Of a DNA stretch of 64,000 nt, positions 27,829 to 37,977 are shown piece by piece (position 1 is the stretch's first letter; the number at the start of each line of letters is the position of its first letter). The stretch spans positions 37,179 through 101,178 of the forward strand of contig CAKPBJ010000004.1 in NCBI GenBank assembly GCA_934140575.1, read 5' to 3'. The position numbers and the translations under genes were made by a program. Source of the stretch: an uncultured Bacilli bacterium (lineage in GTDB: Bacteria; Bacillota_I; Bacilli_A; RF39; UBA660). Below the pieces are notes generated by a model. That model searched no databases. It was given only the letters and a program-made list of their open reading frames with translations, and was not told the origin of the DNA.

Positions 27829-28626
27829 TTAATTTGTAACAATTTTATCTAAACAATACTTTTTCTTTTTTTTGTAACTGTATATAAACAAAGCAATTCC
27901 TGATATAACAAATAATAATGATACTAGTTGAGCTACTTTTATTTGACCTAGCATTAGCGAATCACTTCTTAGTGTTTCAATTCCAAATCTTACTATTCCA
28001 TACCAGATAAGATATATTGCGGTTAATTGTCCAGTTTTTAATTTCTTTGTAGCTCTTAATATTAATAATAATATAAAACCTATTAATGAGCAAATTGATT
28101 CATAAAGAAATGTTGGTTCTCTATAAAAACCACTTATATACATCCCATCTATAATGAACTTTGGTAAGTGCATATTTTTTAGTGCTTGTAGGGAAATTAT
28201 ATTTCCATATGCTTCTTGATTGAAGAAATTTCCCCATCTTCCTATTGCTTGAGCTATAATTACGCCTACCACCATAATATCTAACATTTGTAGAATATTT
28301 ATTTTGTTTTTTCTTGAGTATATTATTAAAAATATTAGGGCTGATATTAAACCACCATGAATAGCTAATCCACCATTCCAAATAGCAAATATTTGGGATG
28401 GATTGTTTAGGTAGTAATCTAAGTTAAAAATTACATAATATAACCTTGCTCCTAGTATTCCAATTATTAATCCATAAAATATTAAGTTTGTTAAATAATT
28501 ATCTGGTACATTTTTCTTTTTAGATTCTTTAAAAATTATTAAGCATGCCGTTAACATCGCAAGAAATATAAAGAACGAGTACCATTTAATTTGAAATATT
28601 CCTAAGTTAAGCATTACATCATTCAT
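27829..28626 (-). CDS. lgt: prolipoprotein diacylglyceryl transferase
   Basis: Membrane enzyme that adds diacylglycerol to the lipobox cysteine of preprolipoproteins; 265 aa, seven membrane segments. The Lgt signature GRWGNFFNQEAYG is intact, as is the HGGL segment (WNGGLAIHGGLIS). The C-terminal RFGIETLRSDSL is also typical. It overlaps the end of the upstream holin-like gene by 8 bases. Confidence 0.97.
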   Translation of the reverse strand: MNDVMLNLGIFQIKWYSFFIFLAMLTACLIIFKESKKKNVPDNYLTNLIFYGLIIGILGARLYYVIFNLDYYLNNPSQIFAIWNGGLAIHGGLISALIFLIIYSRKNKINILQMLDIMVVGVIIAQAIGRWGNFFNQEAYGNIISLQALKNMHLPKFIIDGMYISGFYREPTFLYESICSLIGFILLLILRATKKLKTGQLTAIYLIWYGIVRFGIETLRSDSLMLGQIKVAQLVSLLFVISGIALFIYSYKKKKKYCLDKIVTN

Positions 28627-29044
28627 GTTTTTTCACCTTACTTAGAATACTTTTTATAATTTCTTCCATTATAAAGTTTGTTACTGAAATAAGTATTGCG
28701 GCAAAGAATGCTACTAATAAGTTATTTACTTGAAAGTGTGGTCCTAAAAGCCAATCAACTAATTTTAAAATAAAGACATTTATACATGGGTAAAACAGTC
28801 CTAAAGTTATACCTGTTATTGGTATTGTTAGTGTTATTAATATTGGTTTTATAGTTTTATTTAATAAGTATGTTATAAAAACTATTACTATTGACCATAT
28901 GATTAAGTGATTATTATCTATTACTATACTATTAAATAATGATGTAGTAAGAATAAAGACTATCGTATATCCAATAAAATATAAAGTCCAATCTATTAAC
29001 TTATTTATTCTTACTTTATCTTGTTCTTTTATAATTATTTGCAA
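28619..29044 (-). CDS. four-TM phage-holin-like membrane protein (PF04020 type)
   Basis: A 141-residue membrane protein with four hydrophobic segments. The block NKTIKPILITLTIPITGITLG followed by FYPCINVFILKLVDWLLG matches the YvlD/'mycobacterial four-TMS holin' family, which despite the name is a common chromosomal membrane protein. Function is unknown. It is transcribed between uvrA and lgt. Confidence 0.8.
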   Translation of the reverse strand: MQIIIKEQDKVRINKLIDWTLYFIGYTIVFILTTSLFNSIVIDNNHLIIWSIVIVFITYLLNKTIKPILITLTIPITGITLGLFYPCINVFILKLVDWLLGPHFQVNNLLVAFFAAILISVTNFIMEEIIKSILSKVKKHE

Positions 29045-29055
29045 TCATCTCACCT

Positions 29056-31869
29056 CTAGAGCATTTTATTTAAGAATTGTCCAGTATAAGATTCTTTTAC
29101 TTTTGCTACTTCTTCTGGTGTTCCACAGGCAACTATTTGTCCACCTTCATCTCCACCTTCTGGACCTAAGTCGATAATATAGTCTGCTACTTTTATTACA
29201 TCTAAGTTATGTTCTATAACGACTACCGTATCTTTATTATCTACTATTTTTTGAAGAATTGCAAGAAGTCGTTTTATGTCATCTGTGTGTAATCCTGTTG
29301 TTGGTTCATCTAGGACAAATAGTGTTTTTCCGGTTGCTCTTTTCTGTAACTCTTTTGCTAATTTTACTCTTTCAGCTTCTCCTCCTGATAGTGTTGGTGC
29401 ACTTTGGCCAAGCTTAATATATCCTAGTCCTACATCTTCTAATACTTGTAGTTTTTGTTTTATTTTTGGGACATTATCAAAAAATTCTAATGCTTCTTTG
29501 ACCCTCATATCTAATACTTCTGCAATATTTCTTCCTTTATATTTTATGTTTAGAGTTTCTCTATTATAACGAGTTCCGTGACATACTTCACAAGGAACAT
29601 AAACATCTGGTAGGAAATGCATCTCTATTTTCTTTACACCATCTCCTCTACAAGCTTCACAGCGACCACCTTTTACATTAAATGAAAATCTGTTTTTTTC
29701 GAATCCGTACATTTTAGCTTCTTTTGTTGTTGTGAATAGTGTTCTTATATCATCAAATACTCCTGTATAAGTTGCTGGATTTGACCTTGGTGTTCTTCCT
29801 ATAGGATTTTGAGAAATTGCAACTATTTTATCAATATTATCTATTCCTAAAATTTTTTTATGTTTTCCTGGTTTTTCTTTACTATGGTATAATTCTTGAG
29901 ATATTTTCTTTACTAGTATTTCATTTATTAATGAACTTTTTCCACTGCCTGATACTCCAGTTATACACGTAAAAGTTCCAAGAGGAATATCTACATCAAT
30001 ATTTTTCAAGTTGTGTTCTTCTGCCCCTCTTATCTTCAAATACTTTTTATTACCTTTTCTTCTAGTTTTTGGAATTTCTATTCTTTTTTTGCCACTTAAA
30101 TATTGTCCAGTTATGCTTTTTTCATTTTTCATAACTTCTTCTGGAGTTCCACAGGCAACTATTTGTCCACCTTGATCTCCAGCTCCTGGTCCAATATCAA
30201 CTAGATAATCACAAGCTCTCATTGTATCTTCATCATGTTCTACTACTATAAGAGTATTTCCTAAATCACGCATCTCAAGCATTGACTTTATTAATTTTTC
30301 ATTGTCTCTTTGATGAAGTCCAATACTAGGTTCATCTAAAACATATAAAACTCCCGTTAAATGAGAACCTATTTGAGTAGCAAGTCTAATTCTTTGAGCT
30401 TCTCCACCTGATAATGTACCTGCACTTCTACTTAATGTTAAATATTCTAATCCAACATTTTTTAAGAAGTTTAGTCTATCTTCTATTTCTTTTAATATAA
30501 GTTTTGCAATTTCTTGTTTTTCTTTAGAAAGCTTTAATTTACTAAAGAAATTTACTAATTCTTTAATACTCATTTTTGTAACTTGATAAATATTTTTTCC
30601 TCCAACTTTTACTTGAAGTACATCATCATTTAATCTAGCGCCTTTACAAGTATCACATTCATATTCAATCATATAATTTTCTAGCCATTCTCTTATCCAT
30701 GTTGAACTAGTTTCCATATATCTTCTTTGAAGATTATTAATAATTCCTTCATAAAATGAATTTGAATTCATTATATTCCCGCTTTTTGTTGAATAATTAA
30801 AATGAATTACTTCATCTGATCCATATAAAATCATATCTTTTTGTTTTTTAGTTAATTTAGAAAAAGGTTTATCCATATCAATTTTATAATGATTACAAAC
30901 ACATTGTAATTTTTTGTAATCCATATTTTCTTGATCATCACTTAGTGTCTTTATTGCACCTTCATTAATTGATATATTTTTATCTGGAATTACTAAGTCT
31001 GGGTCAATTTGTAATTTTATTCCTAAACCTTTACATTCTGGACATGCTCCATATGGGGCATTGAAACTAAACAATCTTGGTTCAAGTTCTGGTAGACTAA
31101 ATTCACAATGAGGACATGCAAATTGTTCTGAAAAGACTATTTCTTTCTTGTCTTCTCCAAGAATTTGAATGACTACTTTGCCATTTGATAATTTTGTTGA
31201 TTGTTCTATTGCTTCGAAAAGTCTACTTCTTGATTCTTCCTTTAAAACAATTCTATCTATTACTACATCAATTTTATCTTTTACATTTTTATCTAGAGTT
31301 ATGTCTTCACTTAAATCATACATTTCGCCATTTACTCTGACTCTTATATATCCTTCTTTTCTCAACTTATCTAATAAATCTTTATGTGTTCCTTTTTCTC
31401 CATGAACTACAGGTGACAAAATAATCATTTTTGTTCCTATAGGATATTCCATGATCTTATTTGTCATTTCTTCTACACTTTGAGAAGATATTGGAATATT
31501 ATGATTTGGACAATATGGAGTCCCCACTCTTGCGAATAATAGTCTTAAGTAATCATATATTTCTGTCACTGTTCCCACTGTTGATCTTGGATTATTAGAA
31601 GTTGTTTTTTGATCAATACTAATTGCTGGAGATAGACCTTCAATCGAATCAACATCTGGTTTTTCTGAGCCACCTAAAAATTGTCTAGCATATGCTGATA
31701 GGCTTTCTACATATCTTCTTTGTCCCTCAGCATAAATTGTATCAAAAGCTAATGAACTTTTTCCACTTCCAGATAATCCTGTCATAACAATCATTTTATT
31801 TTTTGGTAATTCAATACTTACATTTTTTAAATTATTTTCCCTTGCACCTTTTACTATAATTTTATCCAT
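29056..31869 (-). CDS. uvrA: excinuclease ABC subunit A
   Basis: Damage-recognition ATPase of nucleotide excision repair, 937 aa. There are two ABC ATPase modules: Walker A GLSGSGKSSLAFDT near the N-terminus and GVSGSGKSSLINE near residue 635, with signature LSGGEAQRIRLA and LSGGEAERVKLA. Zinc fingers include CPHCEFSL...CPECKGLG and CEACRGDG...CEVCHG. I start it at MDKIIVKGAREN (31869), which has AGGTGA just upstream. Unlike most Bacillota, uvrB is not adjacent: two unrelated genes lie between. Confidence 0.97.
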   Translation of the reverse strand: MDKIIVKGARENNLKNVSIELPKNKMIVMTGLSGSGKSSLAFDTIYAEGQRRYVESLSAYARQFLGGSEKPDVDSIEGLSPAISIDQKTTSNNPRSTVGTVTEIYDYLRLLFARVGTPYCPNHNIPISSQSVEEMTNKIMEYPIGTKMIILSPVVHGEKGTHKDLLDKLRKEGYIRVRVNGEMYDLSEDITLDKNVKDKIDVVIDRIVLKEESRSRLFEAIEQSTKLSNGKVVIQILGEDKKEIVFSEQFACPHCEFSLPELEPRLFSFNAPYGACPECKGLGIKLQIDPDLVIPDKNISINEGAIKTLSDDQENMDYKKLQCVCNHYKIDMDKPFSKLTKKQKDMILYGSDEVIHFNYSTKSGNIMNSNSFYEGIINNLQRRYMETSSTWIREWLENYMIEYECDTCKGARLNDDVLQVKVGGKNIYQVTKMSIKELVNFFSKLKLSKEKQEIAKLILKEIEDRLNFLKNVGLEYLTLSRSAGTLSGGEAQRIRLATQIGSHLTGVLYVLDEPSIGLHQRDNEKLIKSMLEMRDLGNTLIVVEHDEDTMRACDYLVDIGPGAGDQGGQIVACGTPEEVMKNEKSITGQYLSGKKRIEIPKTRRKGNKKYLKIRGAEEHNLKNIDVDIPLGTFTCITGVSGSGKSSLINEILVKKISQELYHSKEKPGKHKKILGIDNIDKIVAISQNPIGRTPRSNPATYTGVFDDIRTLFTTTKEAKMYGFEKNRFSFNVKGGRCEACRGDGVKKIEMHFLPDVYVPCEVCHGTRYNRETLNIKYKGRNIAEVLDMRVKEALEFFDNVPKIKQKLQVLEDVGLGYIKLGQSAPTLSGGEAERVKLAKELQKRATGKTLFVLDEPTTGLHTDDIKRLLAILQKIVDNKDTVVVIEHNLDVIKVADYIIDLGPEGGDEGGQIVACGTPEEVAKVKESYTGQFLNKML

Positions 31870-31887
31870 ACTCTTCACCTGTCGTAT

Positions 31888-31896
31888 ATTATACCA
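31888..31896 (-). promoter_or_regulatory. extended -10 promoter of the uvrA-whiA run
   Basis: Minus strand TGGTATAAT lies 19 bases upstream of the uvrA start codon. I see no convincing SOS (LexA/DinR) box next to it. Confidence 0.55.
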
Positions 31897-31930
31897 CAAA
31901 TTATTTTATTTATACTCTTAAAGATTTTTT

Positions 31931-31959
31931 TTGTTGGGATGTTTATGATATATTATTAT
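31931..31959 (+). promoter_or_regulatory. promoter of the plus-strand glycosyltransferase
   Basis: TTGTTG (31931-31936), 17-base spacer, TATTAT (31954-31959), 11 bases before the start codon, with a short leader containing AGGTGAT. Confidence 0.4.
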
Positions 31960-31970
31960 TAGGTGATATT

Positions 31971-33416
31971 ATGGAAGATACATTATTGACTACTTTTATT
32001 ATAGGATATGAAGAGGTTAATTTATTTAATGTTCCAAGAAATGTTCAAATATTAAGATATAATGATTTAAATTCTATTAATGAAGCACTTGGTAAATATA
32101 TTTCTTTTATCGATTGTGAAGATAATATTAGTGACAATTATTTTGATATTATATTGAATAAGATAAAGTGCGAAGAGTTTGATTCATGTTTTATTAATTA
32201 TAAAATTAATTATCCCTTTAAAAGAGAGTTAAAGCTTAGATTAGAAGAAAGTGAAATGAGTACTTATATTCCAAAAAATGGTGAATATATTTGGAACTTT
32301 ATTTTTAATAAGGAAAAGTTATTATGTTATTTTAAGGAGATTAATAAGAAATATTTAATTAGTGGTGAATGTATTGAGGATGAAGTTTTTAAGAAAAGAA
32401 GTGTTATTACTGATTTAATATACTTTCATAATAAAGATGGAGAGTTCATTAATATTTGTGGTCTTGTGAATAGAAAAGAAGCTAAGTACTTTAAAAATAT
32501 TATTTATATGGGTAATTTTTGTAATGGACTATTTAATGGTTATATAACATGGTTAAGAGAGATTTATAATGCTTTTCCTTCTTTAGATATTTGTCTTATT
32601 TATACAGAGATTAATGATATTATTTTATGTGAGTTTAATAAGTATTTTAAGTGTGTTAAGTACGATTCTTGTGTTGATTATGTTTGCTGTAATTTAATTA
32701 CTACCTATTCTACTTATTTTTATCCGATGAATATTTATAGTTTAAATGAATGTAGTTTGTTTATTCATGGTAACATGGCTGATTACGAGGCTTCTGCTAG
32801 GTTTTATAATGATATTTATGATAGATATATTGCAGTATCTCGTATTTCAAGAGATAGAGCTATTGGATATTTTCCTACTGATAATATTGAATATATTTAT
32901 AATCCATATACATATGATAAATCAAAGATTAAACCACATTTAAAACTAGTTTCTGCTTTAAGAAATGCTCCTGAGAAAGGAATTGATAGAATAAAGAAAA
33001 TGGGTAGAATTCTTGATATTTTGAATATTCCATATACTTGGGAAGTGTTTACTGACATAGTTGAGGCTAATCAAGGTGGATTACTGTTTAGAAATTGTGT
33101 TACTAATATAATTGATTATATACAGGATGCAGATTACTTAGTTCAATTTAGTAGGACTGAAGCATTATCTTATTCATTAACAGAAGCATTATCTTCTAAT
33201 GTGAAAGTTATTGTATGTGATATTCCAGCAATAGTCGAGTTAGGGATTGTTGATGGTGTTAATGGTATTGTGATATCTTTAGATGATTTTAATGATGGAA
33301 GAGAAGATATATTAAAAGAAAAAATCCTTGAAGCATATAGAATCAAGGATAAGAAAATAAATTATAAATATGATAGAAGTAGATTTGAAGCTTTAGAAGA
33401 TGTATTTAGTAAATAG
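31971..33416 (+). CDS. glycosyltransferase-like protein with GT-B C-terminal domain
   Basis: A 481-residue soluble protein on the plus strand. The C-terminal half (about 290-480) resembles a GT4/GT-B donor domain: YIAVSRISRDRAI, then an end-domain block FSRTEALSYSLTEALSSNVK with the paired glutamates of EX7E type and an AIVELGIVDGVNGIVI loop. The N-terminal half resembles a decayed nucleotide-sugar or acceptor domain and is not recognised. The stop codon is two bases from the stop of the convergent radical SAM gene. Function unknown; a surface polysaccharide role is a guess. Confidence 0.65.
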   Translation: MEDTLLTTFIIGYEEVNLFNVPRNVQILRYNDLNSINEALGKYISFIDCEDNISDNYFDIILNKIKCEEFDSCFINYKINYPFKRELKLRLEESEMSTYIPKNGEYIWNFIFNKEKLLCYFKEINKKYLISGECIEDEVFKKRSVITDLIYFHNKDGEFINICGLVNRKEAKYFKNIIYMGNFCNGLFNGYITWLREIYNAFPSLDICLIYTEINDIILCEFNKYFKCVKYDSCVDYVCCNLITTYSTYFYPMNIYSLNECSLFIHGNMADYEASARFYNDIYDRYIAVSRISRDRAIGYFPTDNIEYIYNPYTYDKSKIKPHLKLVSALRNAPEKGIDRIKKMGRILDILNIPYTWEVFTDIVEANQGGLLFRNCVTNIIDYIQDADYLVQFSRTEALSYSLTEALSSNVKVIVCDIPAIVELGIVDGVNGIVISLDDFNDGREDILKEKILEAYRIKDKKINYKYDRSRFEALEDVFSK

Positions 33417-33418
33417 AA

Positions 33419-34252
33419 TTAACTATTGAGTCTTTCTTTAAAAGTACATGATTGGCATAATTTTTCACAAGGTTTTCTATCTTGAAATGATTTTTTTAAT
33501 GATATGTATTTTTCTGAATTAATTATTTCTTCTAGGCTTTCTTTGAATATATTACCAAGATTAACTACTCCATTTGAATCAAGACAACAAGGAACTACTG
33601 TTCCATCTACTAATATACCTATTTGAGTTTTTAAGGCATAGCAATAACCATTACTTTTATGAGTTGTTACTTCTGGCCAAGAAAACTCATTATCTTTATC
33701 CACATATATTGTGGATTTTATTTTTATGTTATTAGATGTATAAATTTTATCAACAGTTTCTTGTGGTAAATTATAATATTTTTTTATTTTATTAACAATT
33801 TCTTGTGACTTACTATCTAATTGATTATTTTTTAAAGTCCATAAACGATATATTATAATTTTATCTTTTAATAATTCCACTTTTTTAAATATTTCTTCAC
33901 AGTAATTATCAAGACTATTTTCTGAATGAAGAGAGAAATTTATTTTGCGTAGTGAGTTACATTCACTTAACTCTTTTGCTACTTTACTAAATAATGTACC
34001 ATTTGTTGTAAGGTTTACTTTTAAATTATACTTATCTGCAAGGCGTAAGAACTCTATAATATTTGGATGAAGTAATGGTTCTCCTTTAATATGAAGATAT
34101 ATATAGTCGGTGTAGTCTTTTATTTTTATTAAAATATTTTCAAACTCTTCTGTTGTCATAAATCTTCTTTTTCTTTTTACTTCACTGCAAAAACTGCATT
34201 TTAGATTACAATTATTGGTAATTTCTATATAAATTTTTTTGTATTTTTTCAT
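33419..34252 (-). CDS. radical SAM protein with SPASM-like C-terminal cysteines
   Basis: A 277-residue radical SAM enzyme. The [4Fe-4S] motif CNLKCSFC has Cys15, Cys19 and Cys22. The core barrel has [11 protein letters not shown] (GGEP-like). The C-terminal region has [15 protein letters not shown] and [10 protein letters not shown], typical of SPASM/twitch auxiliary cluster binding. Members modify peptides, sugars or cofactors; no precursor peptide is visible nearby. The ATG overlaps the uvrB stop by 4 bases, so the two are probably cotranscribed. Confidence 0.85.
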   Translation of the reverse strand: MKKYKKIYIEITNNCNLKCSFCSEVKRKRRFMTTEEFENILIKIKDYTDYIYLHIKGEPLLHPNIIEFLRLADKYNLKVNLTTNGTLFSKVAKELSECNSLRKINFSLHSENSLDNYCEEIFKKVELLKDKIIIYRLWTLKNNQLDSKSQEIVNKIKKYYNLPQETVDKIYTSNNIKIKSTIYVDKDNEFSWPEVTTHKSNGYCYALKTQIGILVDGTVVPCCLDSNGVVNLGNIFKESLEEIINSEKYISLKKSFQDRKPCEKLCQSCTFKERLNS

Positions 34253-36201
34253 AGTGTTGTCTTCATTTCAAATAAGATATCACGTAATTCCATTGCTCTT
34301 TCAAAGTCAAGGTCTTTTGCAGCTTTTCTCATTTCTGCTTCGATACTATCTATTTCTTTCATTATTTCTTTCTTAGTTCTCTTCTTCTTTGTCTTTGTAT
34401 CTGCATTAGCATTATTTGTGATAATGTCTCTTATATCCTTCTTTATTGTTTGTGGAACTATACCATGTTCTTCATTATATTTTTCCTGAATTTTTCTACG
34501 TCTTGCAGTTTCAGTAATTGCTTCATTCATAGAGTCTGTTATTTTATCACCATACATTATTACGTGACCATTTGCGTTTCTTGCACATCTTCCGATAGTT
34601 TGAATAAGACTTCTTGTACTACGTAAGAATCCTTCTTTATCAGCATCAAGTATGGCAATTAATGATACTTCTGGAATGTCTAGACCTTCTCTTAACAAGT
34701 TGATTCCTACAAGTACGTCGTATTTTTTGGCTCTTACATCATGAATTATTTGCATTCTCTCTAATGTTTTTACTTCACTATGAAGATAAGCAACTTTTAT
34801 GTCTAACTCTTTTAGGTAATTTGTTAATTCCTCTGCCATTCTAATAGTTAAGGTTGTGATTAGTACTCTTTCATCTTTTTTGATTCTTTCATTTATCTCA
34901 CCAACAAGATCATCAATTTGACCTTCAGTTTTTCTTACTTCTATTGTTGGATCTAATAATCCTGTCGGTCTAATAATTTGTTCTACATATTGATTATTTG
35001 TATGTTCTAATTCTAAATCACCTGGTGTTGCGGAAACATATATGGCTTGATTTATCTTTTTTTCAAATTCATCATACTTTAAAGGTCTATTATCTAGGGC
35101 ACTTGGAAGTCTAAATCCATAATCAACTAAATTCATTTTTCTAGCTCTGTCACCATTATACATACCTCTAACTTGTGGTAATGTAACGTGAGATTCGTCT
35201 ACTACTAATAAATAATCATCTGGGAAGAAGTCCATTAATGTCGTTGGTGTTTCTCCTGGCTTTCTTCCGGCCATTGGTGCAGAATAATTCTCTATTCCTG
35301 AACAAAATCCTGTTTCTTCTAGCATCTCTAAATCATAATTTGTTCTTTGTTCTAGACGTTCTGCAGCAAGTAATTTATTTTCATTCTTTAACACTTCCAA
35401 TCTGTCTTTTAATTCAAGTTTAATTCTTTCAATTGCTGATTTTAATTTTTCATCACTTACCACGAAGTGACTTGCGGGGAAGATGCTTACATTTTTCATA
35501 TTTTTTAATATTGTACCAGTTAATGTGTCTATTTCACAAATTCTATCTATTTCCTCATCAAAAAATTCTATTCTATATCCTATTGTATTTTGATTTGCTG
35601 GAATAATTTCTAATGTATCTCCTCTTACTCTGAATGTACCACGCTTAAAGTCTAAATCATTTCTTTCATACAACATTTCAACTAACTTTGTTAGAACTTG
35701 TTCTCTTGATGTGTTTTCTCCAACACTTAGAGTTAACATTTTGTTTTTATATTCTTCTACTTCACCAATACCATAAATACATGATACTGATGATACTACT
35801 ATTACATCTCTTCTACTAATAAGGGCAGAAGTTGCGGCATGACGTAATTCATCTATTTCATCATTAATTGATGAGTCTTTTTCTATGTAAGTATCAGTTG
35901 ATGGAACATATGCTTCAGGTTGATAATAATCATAATAAGATACAAAATATTCTACTCTATTTTCAGGAAATAATTCTTTTAATTCACTGTATAACTGACC
36001 AGCAAGAGTTTTATTATGAGCAAGAACTAGAGTTGGCTTATTTGTTCTTGCGATTACATTAGCTATAGTGAAAGTTTTTCCTGTTCCAGTAGCGCCTAGT
36101 AAAACTTGTTCTTTTTTTCCTTCTTCTAATCCTTTTACTAGTTTGTTAATTGCTTGTGGTTGGTCACCTGCTGGTTCATAATGTGCGTGTAATTTAAACA
36201 T
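34249..36201 (-). CDS. uvrB: excinuclease ABC subunit B
   Basis: UvrB helicase-like damage verification subunit, 650 aa. Walker A is [15 protein letters not shown] near residue 40, followed by the beta-hairpin [20 protein letters not shown], helicase motifs (DESHVTLPQ) and a C-terminal UvrC-binding UVR domain. I use the ATG at 36201-36199, preceded by GGAGGGAGG. The first codons ([16 protein letters not shown]) are less typical than those in the decayed copy at 43753-44020, which reads FKLVSKYKPNGD. The gene forms the left border of the accessory island. Confidence 0.97.
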   Translation of the reverse strand: MFKLHAHYEPAGDQPQAINKLVKGLEEGKKEQVLLGATGTGKTFTIANVIARTNKPTLVLAHNKTLAGQLYSELKELFPENRVEYFVSYYDYYQPEAYVPSTDTYIEKDSSINDEIDELRHAATSALISRRDVIVVSSVSCIYGIGEVEEYKNKMLTLSVGENTSREQVLTKLVEMLYERNDLDFKRGTFRVRGDTLEIIPANQNTIGYRIEFFDEEIDRICEIDTLTGTILKNMKNVSIFPASHFVVSDEKLKSAIERIKLELKDRLEVLKNENKLLAAERLEQRTNYDLEMLEETGFCSGIENYSAPMAGRKPGETPTTLMDFFPDDYLLVVDESHVTLPQVRGMYNGDRARKMNLVDYGFRLPSALDNRPLKYDEFEKKINQAIYVSATPGDLELEHTNNQYVEQIIRPTGLLDPTIEVRKTEGQIDDLVGEINERIKKDERVLITTLTIRMAEELTNYLKELDIKVAYLHSEVKTLERMQIIHDVRAKKYDVLVGINLLREGLDIPEVSLIAILDADKEGFLRSTRSLIQTIGRCARNANGHVIMYGDKITDSMNEAITETARRRKIQEKYNEEHGIVPQTIKKDIRDIITNNANADTKTKKKRTKKEIMKEIDSIEAEMRKAAKDLDFERAMELRDILFEMKTTL

Positions 36202-36537
36202 TTTTTTCCTCCCTCCTTTATAACTTTCTGTGACTTTTTTTGAACTTTTAAAAGTATAACTGTCAGCCAACTATTAGTCCCTAAATTTGTCCTCATTGCT
36301 TATAATTTAATGGTTAAATTGATACTTTTTTCTTTGGGACGAATGAAAGTCACAAATTTTATTTTCTGGACTAAATAACATTAAACAACATTAGATGGCG
36401 TTTTCGCTATATTATTTTATCATTTTTCCCTTGAAAAAACAAGGTAATCGCAAAAATACCCTATTCTTATTATCATCTATTTTTTAATTAAAATACTGTT
36501 AATTCATTTAAAATATTTTCATCAATAGAAATATCAG
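36202..36537. other. non-coding border region of the island
   Basis: There is no supportable gene in these 336 bases. The region holds the uvrB ribosome site and upstream DNA, a sequence shared with the right border (36336-36356), and several GGAC/GTCC-containing short repeats. A small hairpin (CCTTG-A6-CAAGG) occurs near 36433-36448. I do not see a clear uvrB promoter. Confidence 0.5.
36336..36356 (+). repeat. 21-bp direct repeat, left copy
   Basis: The sequence beginning GGGACGAATGAAAGTC and ending CACAAA occurs identically at 43633-43653, just outside the right end of the SipW island. The two copies bracket about 7.3 kb. Confidence 0.8.
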
Positions 36538-36546
36538 ATTCGTCCC

Positions 36547-37230
36547 CAATTTGTATTTCTAATTATTGGTACCGCAATTTATGCAGCAGCATATAATTTA
36601 TTTTTCTTTAAGAATAGCATAGTATTTGGTGGTGCAAGTGGTATATCAATAATTACCCAAAAGATAATAGATCCTTCTGTTATGATACTTATCTTAAACG
36701 TATTTTTCCTGATTTTAAGTTTGTTTTTATTAGGAAAAAGAAAAAACCTAGATTCGGTTGTAGGTTCTGTTTTATTTCCACTATTTGTTAAATTTACGGC
36801 AAATATAGGAGATTATATTCATATTTCAAACGATAATTTACTTTTAATATCAATAGTAGGCGGTGTATGCGTAGGTACTGCATCTGATATTATATTTAAA
36901 AGTTGATTTACAACTGGTGGAACTGATATATCAAACCAAGTAGTAGCAAGATATTTTAAAGTTTCAATCGGAACTTCTATGCTAATGACTGATGGACTTT
37001 CAGCGTTTAATGTATCGGTTGGACAAATAGTTACTAAAGATACTGTAATAGGAAAATCAGGAAATACCGGTAATTCAACAGGACCACACTTACATTTAGG
37101 ATTAGCAAATGGTAGGTGATATGCTGACTATTATTCATATTATGGAAATAATTGTTTTATAGGACATTCATTTAACCCAAGAAATATAATAGGATTTCCG
37201 GTAAAAGGACAGAACTATTATAACAGATAA
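36547..37230 (+). pseudogene. YitT-family / M23 peptidase chimeric remnant
   Basis: One continuous frame of 228 codons broken by two TGA codons (36904 and 37117). The first two thirds match YitT (DUF161) membrane proteins (FGGASGISIITQKI, later FTTGGTDISNQ), the same family as the tandem genes at 50.5-52.2 kb. The last third matches the end of an M23 endopeptidase (GNTGNSTGPHLHLGLANG, HSFNPRNII). The join is at about 37012. In the intact YitT paralogue the first TGA aligns with glycine; the second falls where tryptophan would fit. With no start codon or ribosome site, it is a decayed fusion. Confidence 0.75.
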
Positions 37231-37245
37231 AAAAATCTAAAAAAG

Positions 37246-37271
37246 TCAAGTTTTTAACTTTGATTTTTTTT
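37246..37271 (+). terminator. terminator after the YitT/M23 remnant
   Basis: A TCAAGTT / AACTTTGA stem with one bulged base and a 3-base loop, followed by eight T on the plus strand. It separates the remnant from the TasA-like operon promoter. Confidence 0.65.
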
Positions 37272-37299
37272 AATTTACGTCAAGAAAAATATTGATTTT

Positions 37300-37328
37300 T
37301 GTCGAATTTTGTGGTATTTTTTTATAGT
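37300..37328 (+). promoter_or_regulatory. operon promoter with a Spo0A box at the -35 position
   Basis: TATAGT (37323-37328) is a good -10. Exactly 17 bases upstream, the -35 hexamer is TGTCGA, part of TTTTGTCGAAT, which contains the 7-base Spo0A box core TGTCGAA (37300-37306). Overlap of a 0A box with the -35 is the arrangement of Spo0A-activated promoters such as spoIIG. The predicted leader of about 80 bases ends in AAAGGAGG before the TasA-like gene. Binding by Spo0A is inference. Confidence 0.6.
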
Positions 37329-37414
37329 AGGATAGCCGATTCTAAGTGGTTTAGTGGTTATCTAAAAGAAGCATTAAATGTCTTCAATATTTCATACAAA
37401 AGGAGGCGAATAAC

Positions 37415-37942
37415 GTGAATCAAAAGGAAAAGAAAGGGTTAATAGCTTTAGTAATACTACTTGTAGTAGCTATTGGTGTTGGTTTTGCAGCATCACAAGA
37501 CGCAGTAAATATTACTGGTACTGCAAGCGCTGTTGCAACGGATTTTGATATTCAGTTTAAAACTGATGCTGAAATAACAATACAAAAAAGTGCTGGTGCT
37601 GCAATAGCTGCTTCAGGTGCTTATGGTGCTAATGGAAATGCTGATGCTACAATGACTGTTTCTGGATTAAAGAACGCTGGTGATTATGCAGAAGCAACTT
37701 ATACTATCATAAACAAAAGTACTGATGTAAACGCTGACATTACAGCAAAAGTATCATCTGCTATTGAAGATGCAGATCATTATAATGTTGAAGTAACAGG
37801 TGGTGCAAATGGTGTTGCTCCAGATGCAACAACTACTGTAACAGTTAAAGTTACACTAATCAAAGCTTTTGCTGATGATACAGCTGCAAAGACAGCAAAA
37901 TCATTCAAAATTACAGCAACTGGTGTAGCAGCTGAAAAATAA
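37415..37942 (+). CDS. TasA/CalY-like secreted protein with SipW-type signal
   Basis: A 175-residue exported protein. It starts at GTG with a perfect AAAGGAGG eight bases upstream. Residues 1-26 form a SipW-type signal: short basic start, hydrophobic stretch, then an AASQDAVNITGTASA region. The mature part is all-beta-like, rich in alanine, threonine and glycine, low in tryptophan and cysteine. TasA and camelysins have the same layout and are SipW substrates that form extracellular fibres. There is no sortase motif. It is the first gene of the operon and lies 35 bases before the signal peptidase, as expected for enzyme and substrate. Confidence 0.75.
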   Translation: MNQKEKKGLIALVILLVVAIGVGFAASQDAVNITGTASAVATDFDIQFKTDAEITIQKSAGAAIAASGAYGANGNADATMTVSGLKNAGDYAEATYTIINKSTDVNADITAKVSSAIEDADHYNVEVTGGANGVAPDATTTVTVKVTLIKAFADDTAAKTAKSFKITATGVAAEK

Positions 37943-37977
37943 TATTTGAAAGAAATTAATTAAGGAGGAGGTATATC

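Noticed and set aside
36547..37230. Alternative genetic code (UGA read as an amino acid) for the organism
   Set aside because: prfB is present with a working UGA-dependent frameshift and core genes use TGG for tryptophan, so UGA is a stop; the two TGA codons most likely reflect decay or foreign origin.
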